NCBI GenBank assembly: GCA_964655065.1
Contig: CAZZLC010000014.1
Location: 78,048-142,047 of the forward strand
Direction: 5' to 3'
DNA length: 64,000 bases
From: DRPG01 sp964655065
Lineage (GTDB): Bacteria > Myxococcota_A > UBA796 > GCA-2862545
Below, in pieces: positions 9,901 through 17,500 of the stretch (positions are counted from its first letter, which is position 1; each line of letters begins with the position of its first letter). The notes beneath the pieces are model-generated. The model was not told where the DNA came from, made no database searches, and saw nothing but the letters and a program-made list of their open reading frames with translations. A program made the position numbers and the translations under genes.

Positions 9901-10432
9901 ACTCGCCTTCGCCCGTGATCTGCTGCACGGGGTCGGACACGCGCGCGGTGCCGAAGTCGAACAGCTTCACGCGTCCGTCGGGGAGCACCAGCACGTTGGC
10001 CGACTTGAGGTCCCGGTGGACCAGTCCCCGCTGGTGGATGTGGTCGAGCGCGAGGGCGAGGTCGTGACCGAGGCGGATCACCTCCTCGGTACGCGCGTCG
10101 GTGCCCGGCTTGCCGCACCGCTTGACGTAGGCCTGGATGGGGGTCCCCTCGATGAGCTCCATCGAGAGCCAGGGCGAGTCGCCGTGCAATCCGTAGGCGT
10201 ACACCCGAACGATGTTCGGGTGGTTGAGGCGGATCATGGCTTCGTACTCGCGGTTGAACCGCGGCAGCGCCCCGCCGGTCTGCACGAGCAGCTTGAGTGC
10301 CAGGTGCTCGCCGCTCGAGCGCTCCTCGACCTCGTACACCTCGGCCATCCCGCCGCGGGCGATGGGTCGCAGGACCCGGTAGGGTCCGATCTCCTTGGGG
10401 ATGGTGGTGGCGCTCGAGGAGGCTTCGTTCAA
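6923..10432 (-). CDS. Ser/Thr protein kinase + pseudo-NTPase + helical-repeat protein (paralogue 2)
   Basis: A 1169-residue cytoplasmic protein. Residues ~17-280 are a complete Hanks-type kinase: Gly loop ARGGMAEVYEV, Lys47 (LALKLL), HRDLKSAN at 139-146, DFG at 159-161, and YASPEQ for APE. An AAA/STAND-like NTPase region follows (~298-600), starting RLVGREKQL. Its P-loop is GVDGSGRHS (332-340), lacking the invariant Lys, and the Walker B region reads PVIVFVRGLQYA without acidic residues. The remaining ~550 residues are TPR-like helical pairs. This is the layout of large myxobacterial kinases. The start is TTG at 10432, overlapping the upstream stop (TTGA), with AGGGA before it. It is paralogous to the upstream gene across its whole length. 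Confidence 0.88.
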   Translation of the reverse strand: MNEASSSATTIPKEIGPYRVLRPIARGGMAEVYEVEERSSGEHLALKLLVQTGGALPRFNREYEAMIRLNHPNIVRVYAYGLHGDSPWLSMELIEGTPIQAYVKRCGKPGTDARTEEVIRLGHDLALALDHIHQRGLVHRDLKSANVLVLPDGRVKLFDFGTARVSDPVQQITGEGEFIGTFAYASPEQLLNENVDGRSDLYSFGVLLFRMATGKRPFESDDLGELARMHVREPPPQPRSFAPTLPEGLEHVILRLLAKDPAQRPQTGAEVAHALEALAGGMLRLPGTLDVDQGRERLVGREKQLRELQAFIDHAADLRNPDASGAMALVVGVDGSGRHSIMGAMEKEVTHRGWRSVSIFFRPGADDLVQFAYALSIVARSFGKLATDAIQHDADAIDRMTYASSIAVAERLEVIRQAGARLLDRRAHNDQNPVIVFVRGLQYAGPVGYEALAGLRQELATLGSRVMLIGDCTEHADDPDSLARRRLKDARRIPLPPMTPREVALLVGAMLHRRPPPAAVARRIHEASGGLPTYVEEVVHGLIADGMLRVRSRDQNRIEWAQQETWELQVPEGARDRILDRFASLPTDRRRCLEALALMGGEGSVRVVAGAVQRSPAEVLPTLRDLANRGWITLQQRKGFDYATWRQVLAEDIVIDQLQPGRRRVLERLIIDQVADHPAFAAQIRLLLSTGQPRQAFLRARDWAVHHLAYNEPVTALQVLDDVIPNLDVSARGVDDVLRGQLLLLYANCLLSSNPTDGNATKALARAERCLRRTGLPRVEQAVFDAEMHLTRAQIHRAIGHFPSFRRELDEAWKHVENTPPSPLGAMVASLKGWSQRIQGDVDDAAQWHGRARRLAVEVGDPSVRAHADTGVAGWQFSRGLLTEAEATAWTAISVFGDVGDIRGLAEAVPTWTHALRLQGRFSEALGLLYHQMPLIRQSEVPTFYVRLLLANAWCEVDLGRLGQAQECVDELAATLRRAEHLDLRLEVDLVWGRIEVASGLLDDAVQRLGGVVQRGEAAGLTVTAEQARALQAEARWLNGDRSNALGQFGAAVGRLRRTGDLPALALACVSQARAMSESVDPDLVFRPLADWLDTQPAACVRIERQIARGRYLKAMGKSTAVEAYARAGDMIERLAQPLSSTDATAFRLHPWSQFLRRARHPTKTHART

Positions 10433-13400
10433 CGTCGTCCCTGGCGGATCCAGCTCGACCACGGGTGGACGCGCAGTGCCGCCCGGTCCGTGTCGGACAG
10501 GTTGGTGGCCATGCGATTGAGTACCATGGCCGCCTCCCTGAAGGCCTGTTCCGAGCGGGCCGGATCCTGCCTTGCACGGTACCACGCGCCTTTTGCGAGC
10601 AGCTGTTCGAGCTGCAGCAGGACCATGGGTTGCCCTTCGAGGAGCGCCTCCACGTGGCGGAAGATCTCTGCAGGGTCCTCGCGGCTCGCGAGGGTGCGTG
10701 CGCGCGCCCGAACGCCTTCGGCCAGGGCCGTGAGATCGCCGGCCCCCAGCAGACCGAGGATCGCGGACTGGAACTGCGACGTCGACGCTTCGAGGTCACC
10801 CACCGCGAACAAGGCCTCCGCGAGCACCGAGCGCGCGTGCTCGGCCAACACCGCGAGCTGCGCGTTGCGCGCCGACCGGTGAACCTCCTGGAGCACGTAG
10901 GCCGCGGTCTGTGGCTCGCCCGAGGCGAGGAGGATCCGGCCCGTGAGAAGGTTGGTCTGCAGCCGCAGGTGGAGGTGAGCTCCGCGGTGCAGCGTGGCCG
11001 CGAGCTCGTCGACGCACTCCTGGGCGCGACCGAGGCGCGACAGATCGAGCTCGACCCAGCCGGTGGCCTGCAGGAGCTCGACATACGGCACGGCGTCCTG
11101 ACACTGGCTCGCAGCCGGCAGACGCTTGTAGAGCTGGGCGAGCGCCTCGGAGTACCGTCCCTGGAGTCGCAGGGTGTGGGCCCAGCGGGCCACCGATCGC
11201 CACAGACCGCAGGCGTCGCGAGCGCGCTCGAAGTGCTCCATCGCGAGGCTGTAGGCCTGCTCGGCCTGCGTGACCTGACCTTCTCCGAACAAGCAGGTCG
11301 CGGACTCGAGGATGGCGTAGCCCATGCTGCGCACGTCCCCGCTCGCTTCGGCGTGGTCGACCGCGACCCCCGACCAGTGGTCGGCCTTCTCGAGGTAGCC
11401 CTGCAGGCGGTGGCTCGACGCGTACTCCACCGCGAGCGCAGCCGCGAGCGCCGGCTCGTCGTCGGGACTGGCCAGCCCTTCCCACGCCTGGTCGAGGTAC
11501 TTCCTGTAGATCCCGTAGTGACCGATCATCTTGTAGAGTCGAGCCTGCTCGAGATCGGTCCGCACCACGAGCACAGGGTCGTCGAGAAGCTGGGCGAGCT
11601 GGCGCGCCTGGTTCAGGGTGCGCCCGTTCGACGGGTCGGTCGGCGCGACGGTGCGGAGGCACCGTGCATACTGCAGCAGCAGCTCCGCGCACTCGGGGGC
11701 CCGGTCCACGGCCCGGAGTCGGTCCACGACCGGCTCGGCCATCTCGAGCACGCTGCGGATCCGGTGATGGGTGAGGAGCTCGGTCGACAGGGCGTTCGCC
11801 TGGACTGCGGCCTCCTGGACCCGCCCCGTGGCCACCAGCGCGTTGACCCGACCGCGACTCTGCGGCTCGTCGGGCTCGGCCGCCGCCAATCGGGCCTGGT
11901 ACAGGGCGCGACGTGCGGGGTTCACCCGCTCGCGGAGGAGCTTCGGGAGCACGGGGTGCCGCCACCGCAGCACCGACGGGTCGCTGCACCGCCGTACGAC
12001 CCCGCGCTGACAGAGGCCATCGATGGCCACGGTGAGCTCGGCCTGGGTCCAGCCCACCATGCGAGCGAGGATGGGGATCCTGGTCGCGTCCTCGGCCACG
12101 GCCAGGGCTTCGAGCAGACGCCGCCACGTCACGGGAAGCCCCCGGAGCACGCGCTCCGCCGCGCTCGCCGCTTGCTCGGGGCTCGGCACCTCGGTCGTGT
12201 GGTCGGCCCAGGCGAGTCGGCTGTCTTCGGCCTCGATGCCGCCGGAGGCCACCAGCCGCCGAACCGTCTCCTCGACGTAGAGGGGCTGACCGTTGGTGAC
12301 CTCGTGTAGCTGTCGCGCGAGCTCGGCGGTGGGGGGCCGCCGACCGAGCATGTGACCGACCGAGACCGCGATCTGGCGGGTGTCCAGGGGGGCGAGTGGC
12401 ACGAGGAGAGGGTCGTTGAGCCTTCGATGGGCGGCGGTGCCGGGCTCGAACTCACTGCTCCGGCACGACACCACGATCTTGAACGGCGTGTCGTGGAGCT
12501 GCTGCAGCCCTCGCCGAATGCCGCCCAGGAGGTCGAGGGTCAGGGGGTCGGCACGATGGACCTCCTCGACGAGCAGCATCACGGGCTGGCTCACGCAGCG
12601 GAGCGCTGCGACGTCGACCGCGGCCTGCCGCAGGGTGGCCCGGCCCTGTGGGTTCGCGAGGGAGGCGGGCGTACAACAACGCATTACCGTATCCGCCAGC
12701 GCATCCTTGTCGGGGTGGATGCAGTCGATGGCCATCTGGTGCAGCGTCTCGGCCAGCCGGGCCATCGCCTCGCCCCGTCGCAGCTGCACCCGGTAGGGAG
12801 CGATACCGCGCTCCCGCGCTTCGCCCTCGAGGTTCTCGAGCAGGCGCCACCGGTCGCTGCCATCCTCCCCGGTGACCACGACGAGCGAGCTCGAAGGCCC
12901 TTCCTCGAGGTGGGTCCAGATCCGGTGGCGCTCCGGTCCCCGCGCCACGCTCTGCTCCTCGTGGATCGCGAGGCGAGACTGGGACGTGAAGGGTCGCCCG
13001 TGCATCTGCTCGAGGGCGGCCGCGACCCGACCCGCGGTCTGGACGCGCTCCTCCGGGGACTTGGCCAGCAGCTTCAGCACGAGCTCGGCGAGCTCGGCGG
13101 GGATCGAGGGGACGTGGTCGCGAGGGTCGGGCGGCGGCTCGTAGAGGTGCTGCCGGATGAGCTGCTCCTGGTCCCGGGCGGTGAAGGGACGACGTCCCGT
13201 GGCGAGGCGAAACAGGAGCACGCCGAGGCTGTAGAGGTCCGTGCGGTGGTCGATCCGACCCGCGAGCACCTGCTCGGGAGAGGCGTAGGCGAAGGTGCCC
13301 ACGAACTCGCCGTCCTGGGTGATGCGCTCGCCGTCGGCGAGGTGCGCCGCGCCGAAGTCGAGCAGCTTCACCCGGTCGTCCGGGAGCACGATGACGTTCG

Positions 13401-13812
13401 CGCTCTTGAGGTCCCGGTGGACGAGCTTGCGCTCGTGGATGTAGTGCAACGCCTTGCTGACGTGGTAGCCGAGCCGCAGGACCTCACGGAGGCGCCGCGG
13501 GGCTCCGGGGCGACCCATCCGCTTGACGTGGGACTGCGCCGCCACACCACGCAGGAGCTCCATCGTCAGCCAGGGGTGACCCTGGTGGAGTCCATAGTGG
13601 TAGACGCGCACGATGCCGGGATGGTTGAGGCGCGTCATGGCCTCGTACTCCCGATCGAAACGACGCAGGGCCTGACGTACGGCTACGAGGAGCTTGAGGG
13701 CCAGGCGCTCCCCGCTCGCCGGGTCCTGGACCTCGTAGACCTCTGCCATGCCGCCCGACGCGATGGGTCGGATGATGCGATACGGCCCGATGTGCTCTGG
13801 TGTCAGCGCCAC
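10429..13812 (-). CDS. Ser/Thr protein kinase + pseudo-NTPase + helical-repeat protein (paralogue 1)
   Basis: An 1127-residue protein with the same architecture as the next gene. Kinase domain at ~9-270: ASGGMAEVYEV, Lys40, HRDLKSAN 132-139, DFG 152-154, YASPEQ. The NTPase-like region has a strongly decayed P-loop (VVTGEDGSDRW near 312-322, no Lys and no Ser/Thr at the right place) but keeps acidic residues at Walker B (VMLLVEEVHRAD, 411-421). It then has a winged-helix-like part and a C-terminal helical-repeat array with LGRAQECVDELAATL. GTG at 13812 has AGGGGGGACGAC upstream and gives MALTPEHIGPYRII, matching the kinase start of the paralogue. It heads the operon with the second kinase and the Smr gene. 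Targets are unknown. Confidence 0.88.
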   Translation of the reverse strand: MALTPEHIGPYRIIRPIASGGMAEVYEVQDPASGERLALKLLVAVRQALRRFDREYEAMTRLNHPGIVRVYHYGLHQGHPWLTMELLRGVAAQSHVKRMGRPGAPRRLREVLRLGYHVSKALHYIHERKLVHRDLKSANVIVLPDDRVKLLDFGAAHLADGERITQDGEFVGTFAYASPEQVLAGRIDHRTDLYSLGVLLFRLATGRRPFTARDQEQLIRQHLYEPPPDPRDHVPSIPAELAELVLKLLAKSPEERVQTAGRVAAALEQMHGRPFTSQSRLAIHEEQSVARGPERHRIWTHLEEGPSSSLVVVTGEDGSDRWRLLENLEGEARERGIAPYRVQLRRGEAMARLAETLHQMAIDCIHPDKDALADTVMRCCTPASLANPQGRATLRQAAVDVAALRCVSQPVMLLVEEVHRADPLTLDLLGGIRRGLQQLHDTPFKIVVSCRSSEFEPGTAAHRRLNDPLLVPLAPLDTRQIAVSVGHMLGRRPPTAELARQLHEVTNGQPLYVEETVRRLVASGGIEAEDSRLAWADHTTEVPSPEQAASAAERVLRGLPVTWRRLLEALAVAEDATRIPILARMVGWTQAELTVAIDGLCQRGVVRRCSDPSVLRWRHPVLPKLLRERVNPARRALYQARLAAAEPDEPQSRGRVNALVATGRVQEAAVQANALSTELLTHHRIRSVLEMAEPVVDRLRAVDRAPECAELLLQYARCLRTVAPTDPSNGRTLNQARQLAQLLDDPVLVVRTDLEQARLYKMIGHYGIYRKYLDQAWEGLASPDDEPALAAALAVEYASSHRLQGYLEKADHWSGVAVDHAEASGDVRSMGYAILESATCLFGEGQVTQAEQAYSLAMEHFERARDACGLWRSVARWAHTLRLQGRYSEALAQLYKRLPAASQCQDAVPYVELLQATGWVELDLSRLGRAQECVDELAATLHRGAHLHLRLQTNLLTGRILLASGEPQTAAYVLQEVHRSARNAQLAVLAEHARSVLAEALFAVGDLEASTSQFQSAILGLLGAGDLTALAEGVRARARTLASREDPAEIFRHVEALLEGQPMVLLQLEQLLAKGAWYRARQDPARSEQAFREAAMVLNRMATNLSDTDRAALRVHPWSSWIRQGRR

Positions 13813-13851
13813 GTCGTCCCCCCTGTGGTTCGCCGATCGCGACGTGTGAGG

Positions 13852-13863
13852 CACCGATCGGTG
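13852..13863. promoter_or_regulatory. Perfect 12-base palindrome upstream of the kinase operon
   Basis: CACCGATCGGTG is fully self-complementary and lies about 40 bases before the GTG of the first kinase gene, where an operator or promoter element would sit. It is seen in the sequence only; no binding protein is implied. Palindromes of this size do occur by chance in GC-rich DNA. Confidence 0.3.
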
Positions 13864-14208
13864 AGCCGTCGCTCCGTTCGGACGATTCCCCTCCCGCTTG
13901 GTTTCACGAGGGTTACAGTTGGCTGTCTCGCCCTCGGTGGGCGGATCTGGAGCAAGCGTCGGCACGAGCCTCCGTGCGAGGATCTCGGATCGCCTGGGGA
14001 CCCGCTTGACCATCCCGGGGCCAGAGGGACACGGAGGGGACAGTGGGGTCGGGGGGTGCGGAACAAGTGCCGCGGGTCGGCGAGTCGGACCGCTGCGGCC
14101 CCGAACGGGCCACGCCCGGGTGACGAGAGAGGGGTTGATGGCGTATTCGTTTGGTTTCCGTCGTTCTGTTCTCGCGCCGAGGCCCGTCCGTGGAACGCTT
14201 CTCGGGTC

Positions 14209-14225
14209 TTGGCACGGCTCCTGCA
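14209..14225 (+). promoter_or_regulatory. Candidate sigma-54 (-24/-12) promoter
   Basis: TTGGCACGGCTCCTGCA matches the RpoN consensus (TTGGCACG-N4-TTGCA) except for C in place of the first T of the -12 TTGC. The GG and GC dinucleotides are separated by exactly ten bases, as required. It points at the gene starting at 14341, leaving a 5' leader of about 100 bases. Sigma-54 promoters need an enhancer-binding activator; none is encoded in this window. Confidence 0.5.
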
Positions 14226-14340
14226 CTGGTCCCGAATGCTCCGGGGCGGTGCCCTCACCATCAACATCCCCGCGCCACGGTGGGGGCCCGCCCATTCCCT
14301 TCCCTCTCCCCGATGACTCCGGGTGGCCGAGGAAGGTCCG

Positions 14341-15171
14341 ATGAGCCGTGACGCAGCGAACTTGAGGTCCCTCGGAATTCTTCCCGCGGCGGTGCCCTTC
14401 ATCGCGCCCATCGTCTCGATGGCGTTCGGGCTCCTCGTCGGGGGGGCGATTGGCTGGCGGGCCCACGATGACCGGGCCCTGAGCAGCGTGATCGGGGCAG
14501 CCGACCCGACCGATGCCTGCGACTCGGTCGGGCCCCAGCGCACTCGGTTGACCGAGATCCGGGCGCAGCTGGCGGGCCTCGAGGGGCAGGTCGCGGACAA
14601 GGAGCGCGAGTTGGCCGACCTTCGTCGGCGGCTCGAGGCGCCGGGGCTCTCCCGGGAGGCGGCTGCCGACCTCCAGGCGGCGATGCAGATTGCCCGCGAG
14701 GGGTTGGCCGAGGCGCGGCTCCAGGTTCGGGCACTCCAGCGCACGAAGGACCAGCTGGTCGACCGGCTCTCCACGACGCGGGAGCGGCTCGAGCAGACCC
14801 GGGCCGACCTCGAGGCCGAGGCGGCGATTCGCGAGGCGCTGCAGTCGGAGCGGTCGACGCTGATCGAGCGGGCGATCACCGAGCGATGGCTGCGCACCAT
14901 CAACGAGGCCCAGCTCGACGTGTGCGAGAAGGTGGGGCGTCGTCGGGTGGATGCCTGTCGGGAGGCCGTGGTGCGGGAGCTCAAGGAGTTCCGCCTCGAG
15001 TTCGTGCACTGCCTGCGGACCAACCAGGCGGCGCCGGCCGTCCACCGCGTCGCTCGAGGGCAGCGCCTTCCCTCGCACGCGACACCCCTCGACGAAGACG
15101 ATCGCTTCCTCGGCGGCTGGTACGTCCAGCTGTGTGATCCGACGCTCCCCGAAGAATCTTCCGGAGGATGA
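14341..15171 (+). CDS. Membrane-anchored coiled-coil protein of unknown function
   Basis: A 276-residue protein with one N-terminal membrane helix (residues ~13-38, ending GGAIGWRA) and a long charged coiled coil (~55-185, ELADLRRRLEA and similar heptads). A C-terminal ~90-residue part carries several Cys residues (VCEKVG, DACREAV, FVHCLRT, VQLCDPT), which suggests disulfides outside the cytoplasm. The ATG at 14341 has GAGGAAGG five bases upstream; an in-frame GTG at 14323 is less well placed. It lies downstream of the candidate sigma-54 site. I do not recognise a family. Confidence 0.65.
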   Translation: MSRDAANLRSLGILPAAVPFIAPIVSMAFGLLVGGAIGWRAHDDRALSSVIGAADPTDACDSVGPQRTRLTEIRAQLAGLEGQVADKERELADLRRRLEAPGLSREAAADLQAAMQIAREGLAEARLQVRALQRTKDQLVDRLSTTRERLEQTRADLEAEAAIREALQSERSTLIERAITERWLRTINEAQLDVCEKVGRRRVDACREAVVRELKEFRLEFVHCLRTNQAAPAVHRVARGQRLPSHATPLDEDDRFLGGWYVQLCDPTLPEESSGG

Positions 15172-15225
15172 GTACGAGGCCCTTGACGCCAGCGTCGCCC
15201 TTCTGGCACCCTTCCGACACGACAG

Positions 15226-15242
15226 TGTTCGGGGCCCGAACA
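15226..15242. promoter_or_regulatory. 17-base perfect inverted repeat upstream of a lipoprotein gene
   Basis: TGTTCGGGGCCCGAACA has 8-base arms around one central G. A further copy of the half-site CCCGAACA lies at 15257-15264, exactly 22 bases (about two helical turns) after the one at 15235. Such spacing is typical of operator arrays. The sites end 14 bases before the start codon at 15278, so binding there could repress transcription or, as an RNA hairpin, affect translation. The binding protein is unknown. Confidence 0.45.
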
Positions 15243-15277
15243 AAGGAACATCGGCGCCCGAACACCGGGGAGGAGAG

Positions 15278-16129
15278 ATGCGAGTTTTCACGTTGAGCCT
15301 GGCTCTGGGTCTGTTCGCCTGCACGGGCGACGATGACAAGGAGTCGGTCCCCGAGGGGGATGCCGACACCGACACCGACACGGATTCCGACACGGACGCG
15401 GACACCGACTCCGACACGGACTCGGACACCGATTCCGACACGGACGCGGACACGGACTCCGACACCGACTCCGACACGGATGCCGACACCGACACCGACC
15501 CGGGTCCCGTCAACCTGCTCGTCAACGAGGGCTTCGAGACGACCGTGGTCGACCCGGTCAACCCGATCAACAACCAGTCGATCACCGGGACCTACCCGGC
15601 GAACTACCTGTGGTTCGACCCGGCGGGCATCACCTGGGGCGCGGCCTCGACCGGCGACCAGATCAACAACGGCGGCACGTTCACCGCGCGTACCGGCACT
15701 GGCGCTCTGAAGATGTTCCCGTTCGCCGACGACGGTGGCGAGACGCCCTTCTCGGTGTTCCAGGAGTTCGTGGTCGGCCAGAACGGCTTCGACGTTGGTG
15801 ACTCCTTCACCTTCACCGCCTGGGTCTTCACCGGTACCGGCGATGTCGTTGCCGGCGCCAACGAGGCGTACATCACGCTCAAGGGTCTCGACGGAAACAA
15901 CGGCTTCGCGACCGTGCTCGACGAGCGCTCGACCTCGGTGACCAGCACGACGACCCCCGACACCTGGATCCAGCTCACCACCACGGCGACCATCCCGGCC
16001 GACGCGACCATCTTCCAGGCGGTCTACGAGTTCCGCGACTGCGTGGGCGCGGCTGCAGGGTCGGGCTGCTTCGACGGCGGTTCCGTCTACTTCGACGACG
16101 GCGAGCTCGTCGAGAACACCACCCCGTGA
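15278..16129 (+). CDS. Surface lipoprotein with Asp-Thr/Ser repeat stalk and carbohydrate-binding-like domain
   Basis: A 283-residue lipoprotein. MRVFTLSLALGLFAC gives lipobox LFAC with Cys15. Residues ~28-75 are a stalk of DTDSDTDADTDSDTD-type repeats, followed by a beta-rich domain (LLVNEGFETT ... GDSFTFTAWVF ... SVYFDDGELVEN). That domain has the form of carbohydrate-binding modules of the CBM4/CBM9 jelly-roll kind. Such acidic stalks are common in myxobacterial lipoproteins and may bind calcium or cell-wall polymers. The ATG has GGGGAGGAGAG directly upstream. A strong hairpin follows the stop. The ligand is not known. Confidence 0.8.
   Translation: MRVFTLSLALGLFACTGDDDKESVPEGDADTDTDTDSDTDADTDSDTDSDTDSDTDADTDSDTDSDTDADTDTDPGPVNLLVNEGFETTVVDPVNPINNQSITGTYPANYLWFDPAGITWGAASTGDQINNGGTFTARTGTGALKMFPFADDGGETPFSVFQEFVVGQNGFDVGDSFTFTAWVFTGTGDVVAGANEAYITLKGLDGNNGFATVLDERSTSVTSTTTPDTWIQLTTTATIPADATIFQAVYEFRDCVGAAAGSGCFDGGSVYFDDGELVENTTP
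15359..15501 (+). repeat. In-frame hexanucleotide repeats coding Asp-Thr/Asp-Ser
   Basis: About 48 codons built from GAC/GAT alternating with ACC, ACG, TCC, TCG and GCG, coding for a (DTDS)n stalk in the lipoprotein gene. Synonymous variation between units shows that the protein repeat is maintained rather than freshly expanded. Slippage could still alter its length between strains. Confidence 0.85.
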
Positions 16130-16136
16130 TCGATCC

Positions 16137-16166
16137 GGGGCGGCCGACCTCCGGGTCGACCGCCCC
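16137..16166. terminator. Hairpin between convergent genes, likely bidirectional terminator
   Basis: Arms GGGGCGGCCGACC and GGTCGACCGCCCC pair over 13 positions with one C-A mismatch, around a 4-base loop. It sits in the 46-base gap between the stops of two convergent lipoprotein genes. No T-run follows on either strand, so termination strength is uncertain. Confidence 0.6.
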
Positions 16167-16175
16167 GTCGCCCGG

Positions 16176-16841
16176 TCACTCGGGCTTCGGATCGATCTGG
16201 GCGATCGTGACGACCAAGGAGACCGAGCAGCGGTCATCGGGCTCGTTCTCGGTCGGTCCCTCGTCGGTGAAGGTGAGGGTGCCGACGTCGACCTCGGCCG
16301 GGTCGCTCCACGTCACGTCGAAGGTCCCGATCAGATCGCGGGAGGCCGTGTCGTCGTCCCAGATCTGTCCGATGAGGAACAAGCTGTCGGTGCCGTCCTC
16401 GTTGAGGTGGAGCTCGACGGGGTCGGACTCGAGCTCGAGCGGGGCCGCGTCGGGATGACCGACCGGGAACAGCTTGACGCTGCTGCTCGGCTCGGTCCGC
16501 AGGAACAGCGGGAAGCCGTTCACATCACCGACCTGCAGCTCGTAGTAGACCTCGACGGCAGGCCCGTTGAGGCTGTCTTCGCAGCCTCGGGTCAGCAGCT
16601 CGATGCGCTCGAGATCGATCGAGAACGTGACGTCGTTCGGCCGAGGCGGCGGCTCGGTGATGGTCGGGCCGTCGCCGGTGTCTTCGGGGGGGGAGGTGTC
16701 GACCGGCGGCACGTACGGCGGCAGACTCGTGTCGTCGGGTGACGTGTCGTCGAGAGGCGCGGTGACGTTCTCGAGAGGGGGAAACGGGTCGCTACAACCA
16801 AGGCCTGCACAAACCACGACAGAGAGCCAGAACGCTCGCAT
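16176..16841 (-). CDS. Lipoprotein with Pro/Asp/Thr-rich linker, unknown function
   Basis: A 221-residue lipoprotein. MRAFWLSVVVCAGLGC contains lipobox GLGC, with lipidated Cys16. A Pro/Asp/Thr-rich linker follows (~20-68) and then a beta-rich domain of about 150 residues with two Cys (GCEDSL, DRCSVS) that may form a disulfide. ATG at 16841 has GGGAG upstream. It is convergent with the other lipoprotein across the hairpin. No family is recognised. Confidence 0.7.
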   Translation of the reverse strand: MRAFWLSVVVCAGLGCSDPFPPLENVTAPLDDTSPDDTSLPPYVPPVDTSPPEDTGDGPTITEPPPRPNDVTFSIDLERIELLTRGCEDSLNGPAVEVYYELQVGDVNGFPLFLRTEPSSSVKLFPVGHPDAAPLELESDPVELHLNEDGTDSLFLIGQIWDDDTASRDLIGTFDVTWSDPAEVDVGTLTFTDEGPTENEPDDRCSVSLVVTIAQIDPKPE

Positions 16842-16903
16842 ACACGCTCCCAGAGTTTGCCGGCTCGTATCGCGCTGAACGGCTCGGGAAAAGCCGGGGC
16901 TCG

Positions 16904-17497
16904 TCAGCCGAACATCTCCTCGAGCGGTCCGCAGTGGAGCCCGAGGTCGCGCAGCGCGTTCAGGGCGGTGTCGACGTCGATCTGGGTGCCGTCGAGCTTG
17001 CAGGTGGCGACGTCGATGCTCGCCCCCCGCGTCTCGCGCAGGTCCGCCCGAGCGAGCTTGGCGTGTCGAATGCTCGCGCCGGTGAGATCACATCCGCCGA
17101 AGGTGGCCTCCCGCAGGTCGCACTCGTCGAGCACCACGTCACGCAGGCTGCAGTCGGCGAACCGGGTGCCTCGGAGCGGGAGCCCGGCGAAGTTCGACAG
17201 GTCGAGCTTGACGTCGGCGAACGACAGCCCGAGCGCCAGCGTGCGCACGGCGGTGAAGTCCGTGCCCATCGCACGGCCGCGCTCGAAGCGGACGTCCTGC
17301 AGCAGGGTGGTCGCGAAGCGGACCCCCACGAGGTCGCAGCCCTCGAAGACGCAGTTCGAGAACCGGCTGTCCACGAAGGCCGTCCGCTCGAACCGGCACC
17401 GCACGAAGCGGCACTCCTCGAAGACGGCGCGCTCGAAGGTGTCGGCACCGACCTCGAGCCCCTCGAACGGCTCGCCCTCGTGAAAGCCGTCCAGCAC
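16904..17497 (-). CDS. Pentapeptide-repeat protein
   Basis: A 197-residue protein with tandem pentapeptide repeats (pattern A/C-D/x-L/F-x-x), for example FERAVFEECRFVRCRFERTA and CDLREATFGGCDLTGASI. These would fold into a right-handed quadrilateral beta helix over nearly the whole length. Some relatives (Qnr, McbG, MfpA) mimic DNA and protect gyrase; most have no known role. The GTG start at 17497 lies three bases after the stop of the DNA ligase gene, so it belongs to that operon. The neighbourhood makes a DNA-mimic or DNA-protection role worth testing, but that is inference. Confidence 0.85.
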   Translation of the reverse strand: MLDGFHEGEPFEGLEVGADTFERAVFEECRFVRCRFERTAFVDSRFSNCVFEGCDLVGVRFATTLLQDVRFERGRAMGTDFTAVRTLALGLSFADVKLDLSNFAGLPLRGTRFADCSLRDVVLDECDLREATFGGCDLTGASIRHAKLARADLRETRGASIDVATCKLDGTQIDVDTALNALRDLGLHCGPLEEMFG

Positions 17498-17500
17498 GGG

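Larger units (their letters stand above)
13813..14340. other. Divergent intergenic region, 528 bases
   Basis: No convincing gene lies here. It must hold the promoter for the kinase operon (leftwards) and for the coiled-coil membrane protein (rightwards). Two sites stand out: a perfect 12-base palindrome 40 bases before the kinase start, and a near-consensus sigma-54 site pointing rightwards. Both are listed separately. Short open frames through the region lack ribosome binding sites. Confidence 0.6.

Noticed and set aside
6935..10882. A 1315-codon open frame on the plus strand opposite the kinase gene
   Set aside because: High-GC codon bias keeps the antisense frame open. Its translation is rich in His/Glu/Val/Leu with no domain, while the minus-strand frame carries complete kinase motifs.
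15204..15218. A second sigma-54-like site (TGGCACCCTTCCGAC) before the lipoprotein gene
   Set aside because: The -12 element lacks the required GC dinucleotide, so it is too weak to list.
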